DNA of 64,000 bases. Origin: Rhodobacter sp. Lineage in GTDB: Bacteria > Pseudomonadota > Alphaproteobacteria > Rhodobacterales > Rhodobacteraceae. The stretch covers positions 1 through 64,000 of the forward strand of contig JACKKE010000016.1 of NCBI GenBank assembly GCA_020637595.1. Reading direction: 5' to 3'. A model generated the notes under the pieces. The model ran no database searches, was not told where the DNA came from, and saw only the letters and a program-made list of their open reading frames with translations. The position numbers and the translations under genes were made by a program. Positions within the stretch are counted from its first letter, which is position 1. The number at the start of each line of letters is the position of its first letter. Below, piece after piece: positions 1 to 7,942 of the stretch.

Positions 1-38
1 TCGGCGGCGGTCAGGTCGTTGGTCCAGCGGCGTGCCAT
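1..38 (-). CDS. 5' end of an unidentified gene, cut by window start
   Basis: An ATG on the minus strand at 36-38 is preceded by a strong Shine-Dalgarno AAGGAGG at 45-51. The reading frame stays open to the window edge and begins MARRWTNDLTAA. Only about 12 residues are visible, too few to name a family. It lies downstream of and on the same strand as the LysR gene, with a gap of about 130 bases. Confidence 0.55.
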   Translation of the reverse strand, partial: MARRWTNDLTAA

Positions 39-168
39 GATGGGCCTCCTTCGAATGTCGTTGCGCATCGGGGTGCCGGGGCGATCCGCGCCCGGCGTCA
101 GCATACAGCATTACGCAGCCGATGGCGGTTTGTTTCACATTCGCTGGCCCGCGCATCGAAAGTGCCCG

Positions 169-1080
169 TCAAACAACCGTGATCGCAGCGCGGTCGCGGG
201 CCGCCACGGCCTGCAGATGCGCGCGCAGCGCCTGCACCCCGCGATGGCGCGCCCGCGCGTGCGGCGTCACCAGAACGTAGTCGCGCGGCAGGCCCCCCCG
301 CGCCGGACCCAGCGCCCGCAGGGTGCCGCGCGCGATCTCGCCCGCGGCCAGCCGTTCGGGCACCAGCGCCGCGCCAAGGCCCGCGCGCGCAGCGGCCGCG
401 GCGAGTGTCGTCGAATCCACCCGCAGCCCGGCGCCGATATCCGGCACCCGTTTCAGGCCCAGCGCCTCGAAATGCTGCGCCCAGTCGGGTTGCACGCCGT
501 AATCGCGCCCCCAGTCGGTGTGGATCAGATCGGCATCCGCGATCTGCAGCGGGTCGTCCGGCAGCCCTGCCCCGGGCGCCGCCACCGCGACCAGCCGGTC
601 GGCAAACAGCACGTCGACCACCAGATCGGGATAGAAATGCGCGCCATAGGTCAACCGCAGGTCCACCCCCTCGCGCGCCAGATCCACCGGGTCGTCCTGC
701 ACCCGCAGATCCAGCAGCGCCCGCCCCGGATAGTCGCGCAGCGCCGGCAGCAACCACAGATCGGCCAGCGAGGGCAGCACCGAAACGCGCAGCCGTTCAC
801 GCCGCGGGGCCGAGCGCAGCGCCCGGGTCGCCGCGCGCAATTCGCCAAAGGCGCTGTCCACCCCGGGATAGAGGGTGCGCCCCGCATCGGTCAGCACAAT
901 CCGGTTGCCCCGGCGCAGGAACAGCTGCTTGCCCAGCGTGGCTTCCAGCGCCTTGACCTGCTGGCTGACGGCGGCGGCGCTGACGCCCAGTTCGGCCCCG
1001 GCGGCGACGAAGCTGCCGGTGCGGGCGGCAACCTCGAAGGCGCGCAGGGCGTTGAGGGGCAGCGGATCGTCCATCAGCAT
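169..1080 (-). CDS. LysR-family transcriptional regulator
   Basis: About 303 residues, the usual LysR length. The N-terminal winged helix-turn-helix (about residues 8-67) contains LNALRAFEVAARTGSF and GVSAAAVSQQVKALE. The rest is a periplasmic-binding-like effector domain. It belongs to the GcvA-like subgroup by the phrase PLPLNALRAFEVAARTGSF. ATG 1080 was chosen (MLMDDPLPLN); ATG 1074 is an equally good start. It is transcribed away from the 2OG oxygenase / M24 pair across an 84-base intergenic region, the classic arrangement for a LysR protein controlling its divergent neighbour. The effector is unknown. Confidence 0.9.
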   Translation of the reverse strand: MLMDDPLPLNALRAFEVAARTGSFVAAGAELGVSAAAVSQQVKALEATLGKQLFLRRGNRIVLTDAGRTLYPGVDSAFGELRAATRALRSAPRRERLRVSVLPSLADLWLLPALRDYPGRALLDLRVQDDPVDLAREGVDLRLTYGAHFYPDLVVDVLFADRLVAVAAPGAGLPDDPLQIADADLIHTDWGRDYGVQPDWAQHFEALGLKRVPDIGAGLRVDSTTLAAAAARAGLGAALVPERLAAGEIARGTLRALGPARGGLPRDYVLVTPHARARHRGVQALRAHLQAVAARDRAAITVV

Positions 1081-1133
1081 AAGTTTTCCTGCAGGGTCCA
1101 CAAAATCTAGACCCGTTGCTGCAGGGCTGTCCA

Positions 1134-1148
1134 GCGCCATACTGGCGC
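1134..1148. promoter_or_regulatory. Inverted repeat GCGCCA-TAC-TGGCGC in the LysR/2OG intergenic region
   Basis: A perfect 6-3-6 inverted repeat lies 16 bases before the ATG of the 2OG oxygenase, just upstream of its Shine-Dalgarno GGAGG at 1155-1159. The 8-mer CTGCAGGG also occurs twice in the same short region (about 1089 and 1120). It could be an operator or an mRNA hairpin. LysR sites are usually longer T-N11-A dyads, so assignment to the adjacent LysR is uncertain. Confidence 0.35.
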
Positions 1149-1164
1149 AAACCCCGGAGGCCCC

Positions 1165-1953
1165 ATGCGCGATATCCTCGACCTCGACCGCTATCCCCTC
1201 GACAGGCCCGGCAGCGCCGACTGGCAGGCCCTCGTCACCCGTTGCCGCGCGGATCTGGCGCGCGACGGCATGTTCAACCTGCCCGGTTTCCTGCGCCCCG
1301 CTGTCGCCGCGCAGGCCGCCACCGCCCTCGCCCCGCGCTTTGCCACCGAGGCCTTTCGCCACCAGCGCCGGCACAACATCTATTTCCTGAAATCGGTCCC
1401 CGGCCTGTCCGAGGACCACCCTGCCCTGACCCAGTTCCAGACCTCGAACGACACGCTCTGCCTCGACCAGATGCCGGGCAGCCCGATGGCACGGCTCTAT
1501 GACTGGCCTGAATTCGCCACCTTCCTCGCCGCGGCGATGGAGAAGGACGCGCTCTATCCGATGGACGATGCGCTGGCCGGGGTGAATGTCATGTCCTATG
1601 CTGAAGGGCAGGCGCTGAACTGGCATTTCGACCGCTCGGAATTCACCACGACGCTGCTCCTGCAGGCGCCCGAGCGTGGCGGCGAGTTTGTCTATCGCAC
1701 CGATCTGCGCAACGATGGCAACCCCAACCACGAGGGCGTCGCCCGGATGCTGCGCGGCGAAGACCCCGAGGTCCGCACCCTGACGCTGGCCCCCGGCACG
1801 CTGAACGTGTTTCGCGGCAAGAACACCCCGCACCGGGTGGCCGATGTCGCCGGGACCAAGGCGCGGATCATCGCCGTCTTTTCCTTTTTCGACCGCCCCG
1901 GCGTGCGGTTCACCGACGAAGAGAGGATCGGTTTCTACGGGAGGGCGCGATGA
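1165..1953 (+). CDS. 2-oxoglutarate/Fe(II)-dependent oxygenase (ArpA/HalD-like)
   Basis: 262 residues. The facial triad and 2OG anchor are visible: H154-F-D156 in NWHFDRSEF, H223 in NTPHRVADV, and R234 eleven residues later in KARIIAVFSFF. Having Asp rather than Gly after the first His argues for a hydroxylase rather than an Fe/2OG halogenase such as BesD. The protein is likely cytoplasmic and acts on a small free substrate, which cannot be named. ATG 1165 follows GGAGG at a good distance. Its stop overlaps the start of the M24 gene by four bases (ATGA), so the two are almost certainly co-transcribed and may act on one compound. Confidence 0.8.
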   Translation: MRDILDLDRYPLDRPGSADWQALVTRCRADLARDGMFNLPGFLRPAVAAQAATALAPRFATEAFRHQRRHNIYFLKSVPGLSEDHPALTQFQTSNDTLCLDQMPGSPMARLYDWPEFATFLAAAMEKDALYPMDDALAGVNVMSYAEGQALNWHFDRSEFTTTLLLQAPERGGEFVYRTDLRNDGNPNHEGVARMLRGEDPEVRTLTLAPGTLNVFRGKNTPHRVADVAGTKARIIAVFSFFDRPGVRFTDEERIGFYGRAR

Positions 1954-3203
1954 GCGACAGCATCTTCAAGGACGCGCGCAAGGGCACCTATCTGAATGCC
2001 GATGGCGCGCACCGGCCACTGATCTCACCGATCCCCGACGCGGTGCTGCAGGCGGCGCGGATGTATCGGCTGGGGCGGCTGCGCGCGCAGATGGCGGCGC
2101 AGGATGTGGCGGCGCTGCTGCTCTATGATCCGGTCAACATCCGCTATGCCTTCGACAGCTCGAACATGCAGGTCTGGACCGCGCACAACCCGATGCGCTA
2201 CGCGCTGATCCTCGCGGGCGGGCCGGCGATCCTGTTCGAGTTCAAGGGCTGCGAGCACCTGAACGCCGGGCTGCCCGGCATCGACGAGGTCCGCCCGGCG
2301 ATCGCCTGGATGTTCATGGCCAAGGGCGACAAGGTAGAATTGTTCGTCGATGACTGGGCGGACGAAATCGCGGATCTGCTGCGCAGCCACGGTGGCGGCA
2401 ACCGGCGGCTGGCGGCGGACAAGCTGGACGTGCCGGGGGTGCATGCACTGGAGGCGCGCGGGATCACCGTGCGCGACGGGACCGAGTTGACGGAACTTGC
2501 GCGCGCGATCAAATCGCCCGAGGAAATCCAGCTGATGCGCTGGACGATCCGTGTCTGCGAGGCCGGCATGGCCCGGATCTATGAGCATTCGGTGCCCGGC
2601 GTGACCGAGCGCGAACTTTGGGGGCATCTGCATTTCGAGAACGCGCGTTCGGGCGGGGACTGGCTGGAAACCAAACTGCTGACGGCCGGGCCGAACACCA
2701 ATCCCTGGTATCGCGAGTGCAGCGACCGGGCGGTGCAGGCCGGCGAAATGATCAGCTTCGACACCGACATGATCGGCCCCTATGGCTATTGCGCGGATCT
2801 CTCGCGCAGCTGGGTCTGCGGCTATCACCCGATGAACGACACCCAGCGACGGCTCTATGCCACCGCGCTGGGGCAGATCGAGCACAACCTCGCCCTGATC
2901 CGGCCGGGCATCGACTTTGCCGAGTTCAACGCGAAAAGCTGGCGCATCCCGGCGCGGCACGTCGACTACCGCTATTCGCTGGCGGTGCACGGGGTGGGGA
3001 TGGCCGACGAATGGCCGGTGGTGCCGTTGCATGTCGACTGGGACAACCGCGCGATGGCCGGGCGGTTCGAACCGGGCATGGTGGTTTGCGTCGAAAGCCT
3101 GATCGGCGAGGCCGGAACGGAATCGATCAAGCTGGAAACCCAGGTGCTGGTGACCGAGGACGGCCACGAGCGGCTGGACAGCTTCCCCTGGGAAGACGTC
3201 TAG
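1950..3203 (+). CDS. M24-family metalloenzyme resembling DMSP lyase DddP / creatinase-prolidase fold
   Basis: 417 residues with a creatinase-type N-terminal domain and an M24 'pita-bread' catalytic domain. The six metal ligands are present: D271 and D273 (ISFDTDMIG), D283 (CADLSRSW), H347 (VHGVGMADEWP), E382 (VCVESLIG) and E396 (IKLETQVLV). Their spacing closely matches the ligand set I recall for DddP (Asp295/297/307, His371, Glu406/421). Stretches such as FDSSNMQVWTAHNP and AGPNTNPWYRECS also resemble DddP. However, a large DddP-like sister group annotated as Xaa-Pro peptidases shares these features, so DMSP cleavage is possible but unproven. It overlaps the upstream 2OG oxygenase. Confidence 0.8.
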   Translation: MSDSIFKDARKGTYLNADGAHRPLISPIPDAVLQAARMYRLGRLRAQMAAQDVAALLLYDPVNIRYAFDSSNMQVWTAHNPMRYALILAGGPAILFEFKGCEHLNAGLPGIDEVRPAIAWMFMAKGDKVELFVDDWADEIADLLRSHGGGNRRLAADKLDVPGVHALEARGITVRDGTELTELARAIKSPEEIQLMRWTIRVCEAGMARIYEHSVPGVTERELWGHLHFENARSGGDWLETKLLTAGPNTNPWYRECSDRAVQAGEMISFDTDMIGPYGYCADLSRSWVCGYHPMNDTQRRLYATALGQIEHNLALIRPGIDFAEFNAKSWRIPARHVDYRYSLAVHGVGMADEWPVVPLHVDWDNRAMAGRFEPGMVVCVESLIGEAGTESIKLETQVLVTEDGHERLDSFPWEDV

Positions 3204-3226
3204 CCCCCGCCCCCGCCCGGAAGCCG

Positions 3227-3490
3227 TCAAAGCGGCCGGTTGGTGCCGATGACCCGCACCTCGTCGCGGCCCCATTCCGCGATCTCGCCGTTCAGGCCGC
3301 CGGTAAAGATCCCATACCATACCGCCGGTTTCATCTTCATGGCCTTGCGGTTGAAGCGCAACTCGGTCGGGGCGGAAATGCGCCAGTAACCCTGCTGCGG
3401 ACCGTCTATCGTCACCTCGGCCACGCCGCGGCTGGCCTCGATCAGCGGGTGGAACTCGGGCACGTCCAGCACATAGACGTCGATCATCAC
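3227..3490 (-). CDS. Small conserved-looking protein paired with VOC dioxygenase
   Basis: 87 residues, not recognised. It has no signal peptide or membrane segment and looks like a small beta-rich cytoplasmic protein (AEVTIDGPQQGYWRISAPT, RFNRKAMKMKPAVWYGIFT). Its start overlaps the stop of the VOC dioxygenase gene by four bases, so the two are translationally coupled. An accessory subunit or a further small enzyme for the same substrate is plausible. No function is assigned. Confidence 0.7.
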   Translation of the reverse strand: MMIDVYVLDVPEFHPLIEASRGVAEVTIDGPQQGYWRISAPTELRFNRKAMKMKPAVWYGIFTGGLNGEIAEWGRDEVRVIGTNRPL

Positions 3491-4194
3491 CCGGCCCTCC
3501 GATAGTCATCGACCAGCTTGGCCTTACGCCGCCAGACGGCCTCGATATCGGGCATTTTCTCGGCCCGCGCCCGGCATTCGGCCTCGACCTGCATCGCGGC
3601 ATCCAGGGTCAACCGCGCGTCGACCTCGTCGATCCGCTCGACGTCGCGCAGCTTGCGGGTGATCTCCAGCGGATAGCCGTTCGGGTCGTTGAAATAGATC
3701 GACTCGATGATCTCGTGCTTGGTGTAGGGCGAGACCTTGACGCCTCGCCGCTCCAGCGTCTCCTTCCAGCGGATCAGATCGTCCTCGGTATCGACCGCCC
3801 AGGCGGTGTGCGTGGCCATGTAGAAGTGATGGCTTTCGGGTTCGTATTTCGCAGGCCGGTCACTGCCGATGTAATAGAAAAAGGCGATCGTCGCCCCGTT
3901 CCCTGCATCGAAGAAGAAGTGCAGGAAGTCGTGGTGCCCCGGCGGCCCCCACCCCCGGGCGGTGATCGCATGAACCAGCGGCAGGCCCAGAATGTCGCGG
4001 TAGAATTCGACGGTTTCGTTCAGCTTCCAGGTCGGGCGGGCGGTGTGGTCGACGCCGCTCAACGCCAGCTGGACACCATCGGCGCCGGCGTGGGTCATGC
4101 CAGCCAGGCTGCCGGTAGCATCATAGGCATAGACCTCGTCGAAACTCTTGCCCGAAGACGCGTCTTCGCGACGACCGGGGGATTCACTTGCCAT
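3487..4194 (-). CDS. VOC-superfamily (type I extradiol-like) dioxygenase
   Basis: 235 residues in the vicinal oxygen chelate fold. Putative metal ligands are H50 (SGVDHTARPTW), H129 (ATHTAWAVD) and E177 (NDPNGYPLEI), the His-His-Glu pattern of extradiol dioxygenases and glyoxalase relatives. It has a helical C-terminal extension rich in charged residues. It is divergent from the TetR gene across an operator-like palindrome and next to an aryl-CoA catabolic operon. It is the only ring-cleavage candidate in the cluster. The substrate is inferred to be a dihydroxylated aromatic acid made by the operon; a glyoxalase-like role cannot be excluded. Confidence 0.8.
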   Translation of the reverse strand: MASESPGRREDASSGKSFDEVYAYDATGSLAGMTHAGADGVQLALSGVDHTARPTWKLNETVEFYRDILGLPLVHAITARGWGPPGHHDFLHFFFDAGNGATIAFFYYIGSDRPAKYEPESHHFYMATHTAWAVDTEDDLIRWKETLERRGVKVSPYTKHEIIESIYFNDPNGYPLEITRKLRDVERIDEVDARLTLDAAMQVEAECRARAEKMPDIEAVWRRKAKLVDDYRRAG

Positions 4195-4245
4195 GATTCG
4201 GCTCCTCTGTGGGATGGTCCTGGTTCACAGGCAGGCTAGCCATTA

Positions 4246-4262
4246 ATTGATATACTATCAAT
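4246..4262. promoter_or_regulatory. Putative TetR operator, copy 1 (ATTGATA-TAC-TATCAAT)
   Basis: A perfect 7-3-7 inverted repeat lies between the divergent VOC dioxygenase and TetR genes, in an AT-rich stretch that stands out from the GC-rich surroundings. Near-copies occur at 13364-13380 (upstream of the operon's first gene) and 10337-10353 (at the start of the flavoprotein hydroxylase). On the minus strand the 10.3 kb copy shares CATTAATTGAT with 4241-4251. It most likely binds the adjacent TetR protein. Confidence 0.7.
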
Positions 4263-4310
4263 ATTTAATTCAGCTTGCCCCCAACTTTGCCTTCATGGCA
4301 AATTGACGGC

Positions 4311-5048
4311 ATGGCAAATCCCACCCAACCCAAGAAACGGGGCCGCGGGCGACCGCGCCTGAACAGCGGCGAAGATGCCGGTCTCGTCAGTCGCGAACAG
4401 GTCATCGACATGGCCTATGAACAGTCGCGCACCCAGCCGCTCGAAGCGGTGTCCTTTGTGCAGATCGCCAGCACCCTGGGCGTCGTGCCCGGGGCCCTGC
4501 ACTATCACATCGGCACCAAGGACGACCTGACGACCGCGATCCTCAACCGGTTCTACAAGGAGCTTCTGGCGCAGCTCGACGGGATCTCGGTGGCCCTCGA
4601 CTGGAAGGACCGGCTGCGCCAGTTCGCCCGGACCCTAATGGCCTGCGAACGCGATCACCGGGGCGCGGCCGAACACATCCAGACCAAGTCCAAATACCGC
4701 CTCTTCCAGAAGGTCGCGGCGGGCGAGACCGATTACGGCGCCGCCTATCTGGACTGGGCCTTCCGACTGTTCCGCGATGCGGGGTTCGACGCGAAACAGG
4801 CGGCGCTGTTCTACCACGTCCTGGCGCTGCATTGCCTCGCCGCGGCGAATTCGACCAACGCCCGGCTGGAACCAGCCGAACACGAGGCCTTTCTGATCGG
4901 CCGGGCCTCGGGCTTTGCGCAGGGCAGCATGCCGGGGCTCGACTTTGCCCTGCCCGCCTTTGCCAATATCCGCACTGAGGACGCCTTTGAATTCGGGCTC
5001 GAGGCGCTTCTGGATCGGTTCGCGGCGCACCGCAGCTCAGAGCAGTGA
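4311..5048 (+). CDS. TetR-family transcriptional regulator of the aryl-CoA cluster
   Basis: About 245 residues. A basic N-terminal arm (KKRGRGRPRLN) precedes a TetR helix-turn-helix with AVSFVQIASTLGVVPGALHYHIGTKDDL (about residues 40-68). The C-terminal ligand domain is variable. ATG 4311 is preferred over an upstream TTG at 4275 because it leaves room for the promoter and operator. The gene is divergent from the VOC dioxygenase. It converges on the TRAP permease gene, whose 3' end it overlaps by 12 bases. It probably represses the cluster until an aryl acid or its CoA thioester binds. The three operator copies support this, but the effector is inferred. Confidence 0.88.
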   Translation: MANPTQPKKRGRGRPRLNSGEDAGLVSREQVIDMAYEQSRTQPLEAVSFVQIASTLGVVPGALHYHIGTKDDLTTAILNRFYKELLAQLDGISVALDWKDRLRQFARTLMACERDHRGAAEHIQTKSKYRLFQKVAAGETDYGAAYLDWAFRLFRDAGFDAKQAALFYHVLALHCLAAANSTNARLEPAEHEAFLIGRASGFAQGSMPGLDFALPAFANIRTEDAFEFGLEALLDRFAAHRSSEQ

Positions 5049-6326
5049 CGGCAGCCAGGTCGCCAGCCCCGGAAAGACCCAGATCAGCAGCATCGTCAGC
5101 AGGATCAGCCCGATAAAGGGCCAGGCCGCAGCATAGGTGTCGCGCAGCGTCAGCGCGCGCGGCGCCGCCCCGTTCAGCGCGAACAGCGCATAGCCGAAGG
5201 GCGGCGTGATCGCCCCCAGCGTCAGGTTCAGCAGGAACAGCGTCCAGAACACCAAGGGGTCATAGCCGAAGGTTGCCAGCAACGGCGTATAGATCGGGAT
5301 CAGGATCAGCATCAGCGCGATCTGGTCCAGGAACATGCACAGCACGAAGGGGATCAGCATCAGCAGGACCAGCACCGCGGCGGCCGGCAGATCGACCGAG
5401 GTCAGCAACTGCACCAGATCGCCGGTCAGGTTCGAGAACGCCATCAGCTGCGTCAGGATCTTCGATCCCGCCATGATGATCAGGATCATCGCTGCCATCA
5501 GGATCGACCCGCGCAACGACTCGATGATCATTGCCAGCGACAGCTTGCGATAGATCGCGGCAACGGCCAGCGCCCCCAGAACGCCGCAGGCGGCGGATTC
5601 GTTCGGCGTGGCGATCCCCAGCAGGATCAGCCCCAGCACCGCAAAGATGACGATCGAGAAGGGCAGCAGCGACAGCGCCGCTTTCCATGCCGGGGTGTTG
5701 CGCCCCTGCGGCGCGCGTTCGAGGTCGCGCGACGGGTCGCGCCACAGCAAGACCTGCACATAGGCAAAGAACAACACGCCCGCCACCACCCCCGGCAGCA
5801 CCCCCGCCGCCAGCAGCGCCGAGATCGACGTGCCCGACAGCATGCCGATCAGCACCACCAGAAAGCTGGGCGGGATGATCGGCGCCAGGCAGGCGCCGCC
5901 CAGCACCAGACCGGCCAGCAGCTTGCGGTCGCCGCCGCGCGCGATCCCCTCGGTCATCACCGTGCGCCCCAGCATTGCCGCGACCGCGATGGCCGAGCCT
6001 GACAGCGCCCCCAGCAGCACCGAGATGATGACGACGATCACATATTGGCGGCCGCGCACCCGGCCGACCAGCGTGTCCACCGCGTCAAACAGGATGGTGA
6101 TGCTGCCCGAGCGAAACAGCAGCTCGCCCAGCAGGATGAACAGCGGCACTGTCACCAGCTCCGAGGTCGTCACGGTGTCGAGGATCGACGCCGAGAAGAT
6201 CGACAGCATCTGCGGCCCCATCAGGCCGATGGCGGCAACGATGTTGAAGCCAAAGAAGGCTGCATAGACCGGGACACCCAGCGCGAAGAAGGCGAAAAGA
6301 ACGACAAGGCTGGCTTGGATCGGCAT
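5037..6326 (-). CDS. TRAP transporter large permease (DctM family)
   Basis: 429 residues of almost continuous hydrophobic segments, the size and character of DctM/DedA-type TRAP large subunits. ATG 6326 gives MPIQASLVVLFAFFALGVPV, a normal first membrane helix. The family motif region around LSGSAIAVAAMLG and APIIPPSFLVVLIG is present. With the small permease and binding protein just upstream it forms a sodium-driven uptake system for an organic acid. Being last in the aryl-CoA operon, it probably imports the operon's substrate. Confidence 0.93.
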   Translation of the reverse strand: MPIQASLVVLFAFFALGVPVYAAFFGFNIVAAIGLMGPQMLSIFSASILDTVTTSELVTVPLFILLGELLFRSGSITILFDAVDTLVGRVRGRQYVIVVIISVLLGALSGSAIAVAAMLGRTVMTEGIARGGDRKLLAGLVLGGACLAPIIPPSFLVVLIGMLSGTSISALLAAGVLPGVVAGVLFFAYVQVLLWRDPSRDLERAPQGRNTPAWKAALSLLPFSIVIFAVLGLILLGIATPNESAACGVLGALAVAAIYRKLSLAMIIESLRGSILMAAMILIIMAGSKILTQLMAFSNLTGDLVQLLTSVDLPAAAVLVLLMLIPFVLCMFLDQIALMLILIPIYTPLLATFGYDPLVFWTLFLLNLTLGAITPPFGYALFALNGAAPRALTLRDTYAAAWPFIGLILLTMLLIWVFPGLATWLPSLL

Positions 6327-6330
6327 CGGT

Positions 6331-6852
6331 TCACTCGCAGGCGGCAGGGCGCGCACGGCGCGCGAAGGACAGGGGAAGGCTGGCCAGCACGGCCCGCAGG
6401 ACGTGCAGCGCCGACGAGGCGAACCCGTAGAACACGACCGCAAGCAGCCACCACCGCGGGATCGGATAGCCGGCGGCGGTGCCGGTGCCGCTGCGATAGG
6501 CGGAGGCCAGGCTTTTCCAGACGATCAGGCTCATCCAGACCAGAACCGCGCAGGTCAGCGCCCCGGCGGCCAGGGTCAACGCCCTGCGCAGCCCTGCCGA
6601 ACGGATCAGCGCCGGCAGGAAGTCCATCGAAACATGCATCGACCGGCGGGTAACGGCCGGCACCGTGGCAAAGATCGAAAAGGCCAGCAAATAGCCGACC
6701 CAGTCCGGCACCCAGCCGATCGGCGCTCCCAGGAAATACCGCGACATCGTCGCGGCAGAGGTCAGCAGCGTGATCGCGGCCAGCGCCAGCAATCCGGCCC
6801 AGAGCCCGGCCTCGCTGGTCCGGTCGTGCAGCTTTCCCGGCAGGGTGAACAT
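6331..6852 (-). CDS. TRAP transporter small permease (DctQ family)
   Basis: 173 residues with four predicted membrane segments, typical of DctQ. A family-like stretch, RRSMHVSMDFLPALI, follows the second helix. Its stop lies four bases before the start of the large permease gene, so translation is likely coupled. It links the binding protein and the large permease in the inner membrane. Confidence 0.9.
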   Translation of the reverse strand: MFTLPGKLHDRTSEAGLWAGLLALAAITLLTSAATMSRYFLGAPIGWVPDWVGYLLAFSIFATVPAVTRRSMHVSMDFLPALIRSAGLRRALTLAAGALTCAVLVWMSLIVWKSLASAYRSGTGTAAGYPIPRWWLLAVVFYGFASSALHVLRAVLASLPLSFARRARPAACE

Positions 6853-6909
6853 TCGCGCCTCTCCCCTTGGATTGCCCGGCGACGCCTGCGCGCCGCCGGG
6901 CGGAACGGA

Positions 6910-7881
6910 TCACTGCAGCAGCAGGCCCGCGTCCTCGACGATCGCCCGCAGCCGGGCGGCCGGCTCGGCGTTGCGGCTGGCGGCAAAGGCCCAGGCCCCG
7001 TCGACGATCGCGCGGCGCAGCGCCTGCGCCTGGGCGTCGCCCAGCACCAGATGCTCCATCCCGCGCCCGGCCATCAGCGTCGCCTCGTCGGCGTTCAGCC
7101 GGTCATAGGTGCCGGGCGTCTCCAGTTCCAGCACCGCCGCCTGATCGACGAACACCTGCCGCACCTCATCAGGCAACGAGGCCCAGAACTCCGGGTTCGC
7201 CAGGATGATATGCGGCGCGGTGGCCGGCACCTCGAAATAGCGGCTGGTGACATCGGCAAAGCCATAGCCCGTGGCCCCAGCCATCGGGAACAGGGCCCCG
7301 TCGACCACGCCGCGTTCCAGCGCGCTGAACATCTCGGCCGGCGGCAGCACCACCGGCGTGCCGCCCAGCGCGTTGATATAGGGGTGCTGCGGCGGCAGGG
7401 CGCGGATCTGCATCCCGCTCAGATCGCCGGCATCGCTGAGATCGCGGTTGAGGAAGATCGAATAGCCATGCCCCAGCGGCACCGATACCACCTGCAGGCC
7501 CAGCGCGTCATACACCTCATCGACCACCGCCCGGGCGCCCGAGGCGCGGAAGGCCTCGGCGTCGGGGCGGATCGCCTCGAGACCGGTCAGCACCGTGGCC
7601 GACCCGGTATGGAACCCCGGATAGGTGCACAGGATCTGGAACAGGCCGTTCTGCACGGGTTCGAGCTGTTGCAGCGGCGGGATCGTTTCCGGGCCGAAGG
7701 TCTGCACGGTGATCGCCCCGTTCGAGGCCTCGGTGAGCAACTCGGCATAGCGGTCGCAGATCACCACCGAGCCGGGATAGCGTTCGTCCCAGGTCTTGAG
7801 CATCCGCACGCTCGTCTGGGCCTGTGCGGCACCGGCCAGGGCCAGCGTGGCCGCCGTAGCAAGATAGGTCAGCGTCTTCAT
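6910..7881 (-). CDS. TRAP transporter periplasmic binding protein (DctP family)
   Basis: 323 residues. A clear Sec signal peptide (MKTLTYLATAATLALAGAAQAQ) is cleaved after AQA or AQAQ. The mature part is a DctP-type solute-binding protein with segments such as RALPPQHPYINALGGTPVVLPPAEM and the usual LERGVVDGAL. A carboxylate ligand is normal for the family. The surrounding genes suggest an aromatic or heteroaromatic carboxylate. It lies between the maleate isomerase and the TRAP permeases on the same strand. Confidence 0.93.
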   Translation of the reverse strand: MKTLTYLATAATLALAGAAQAQTSVRMLKTWDERYPGSVVICDRYAELLTEASNGAITVQTFGPETIPPLQQLEPVQNGLFQILCTYPGFHTGSATVLTGLEAIRPDAEAFRASGARAVVDEVYDALGLQVVSVPLGHGYSIFLNRDLSDAGDLSGMQIRALPPQHPYINALGGTPVVLPPAEMFSALERGVVDGALFPMAGATGYGFADVTSRYFEVPATAPHIILANPEFWASLPDEVRQVFVDQAAVLELETPGTYDRLNADEATLMAGRGMEHLVLGDAQAQALRRAIVDGAWAFAASRNAEPAARLRAIVEDAGLLLQ

Positions 7882-7942
7882 GGGTTCAGTCCTCCCTTTG
7901 GTGCGGCCCGCGTTGCACGGTGCCGCGAAACGTGGCACGGCG

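Noticed and set aside
2025..3602. Minus-strand 525-residue open frame opposite the M24 gene
   Set aside because: Low-complexity Arg/His/Gln-rich translation typical of a high-GC shadow; the plus strand carries a family-conserved enzyme.
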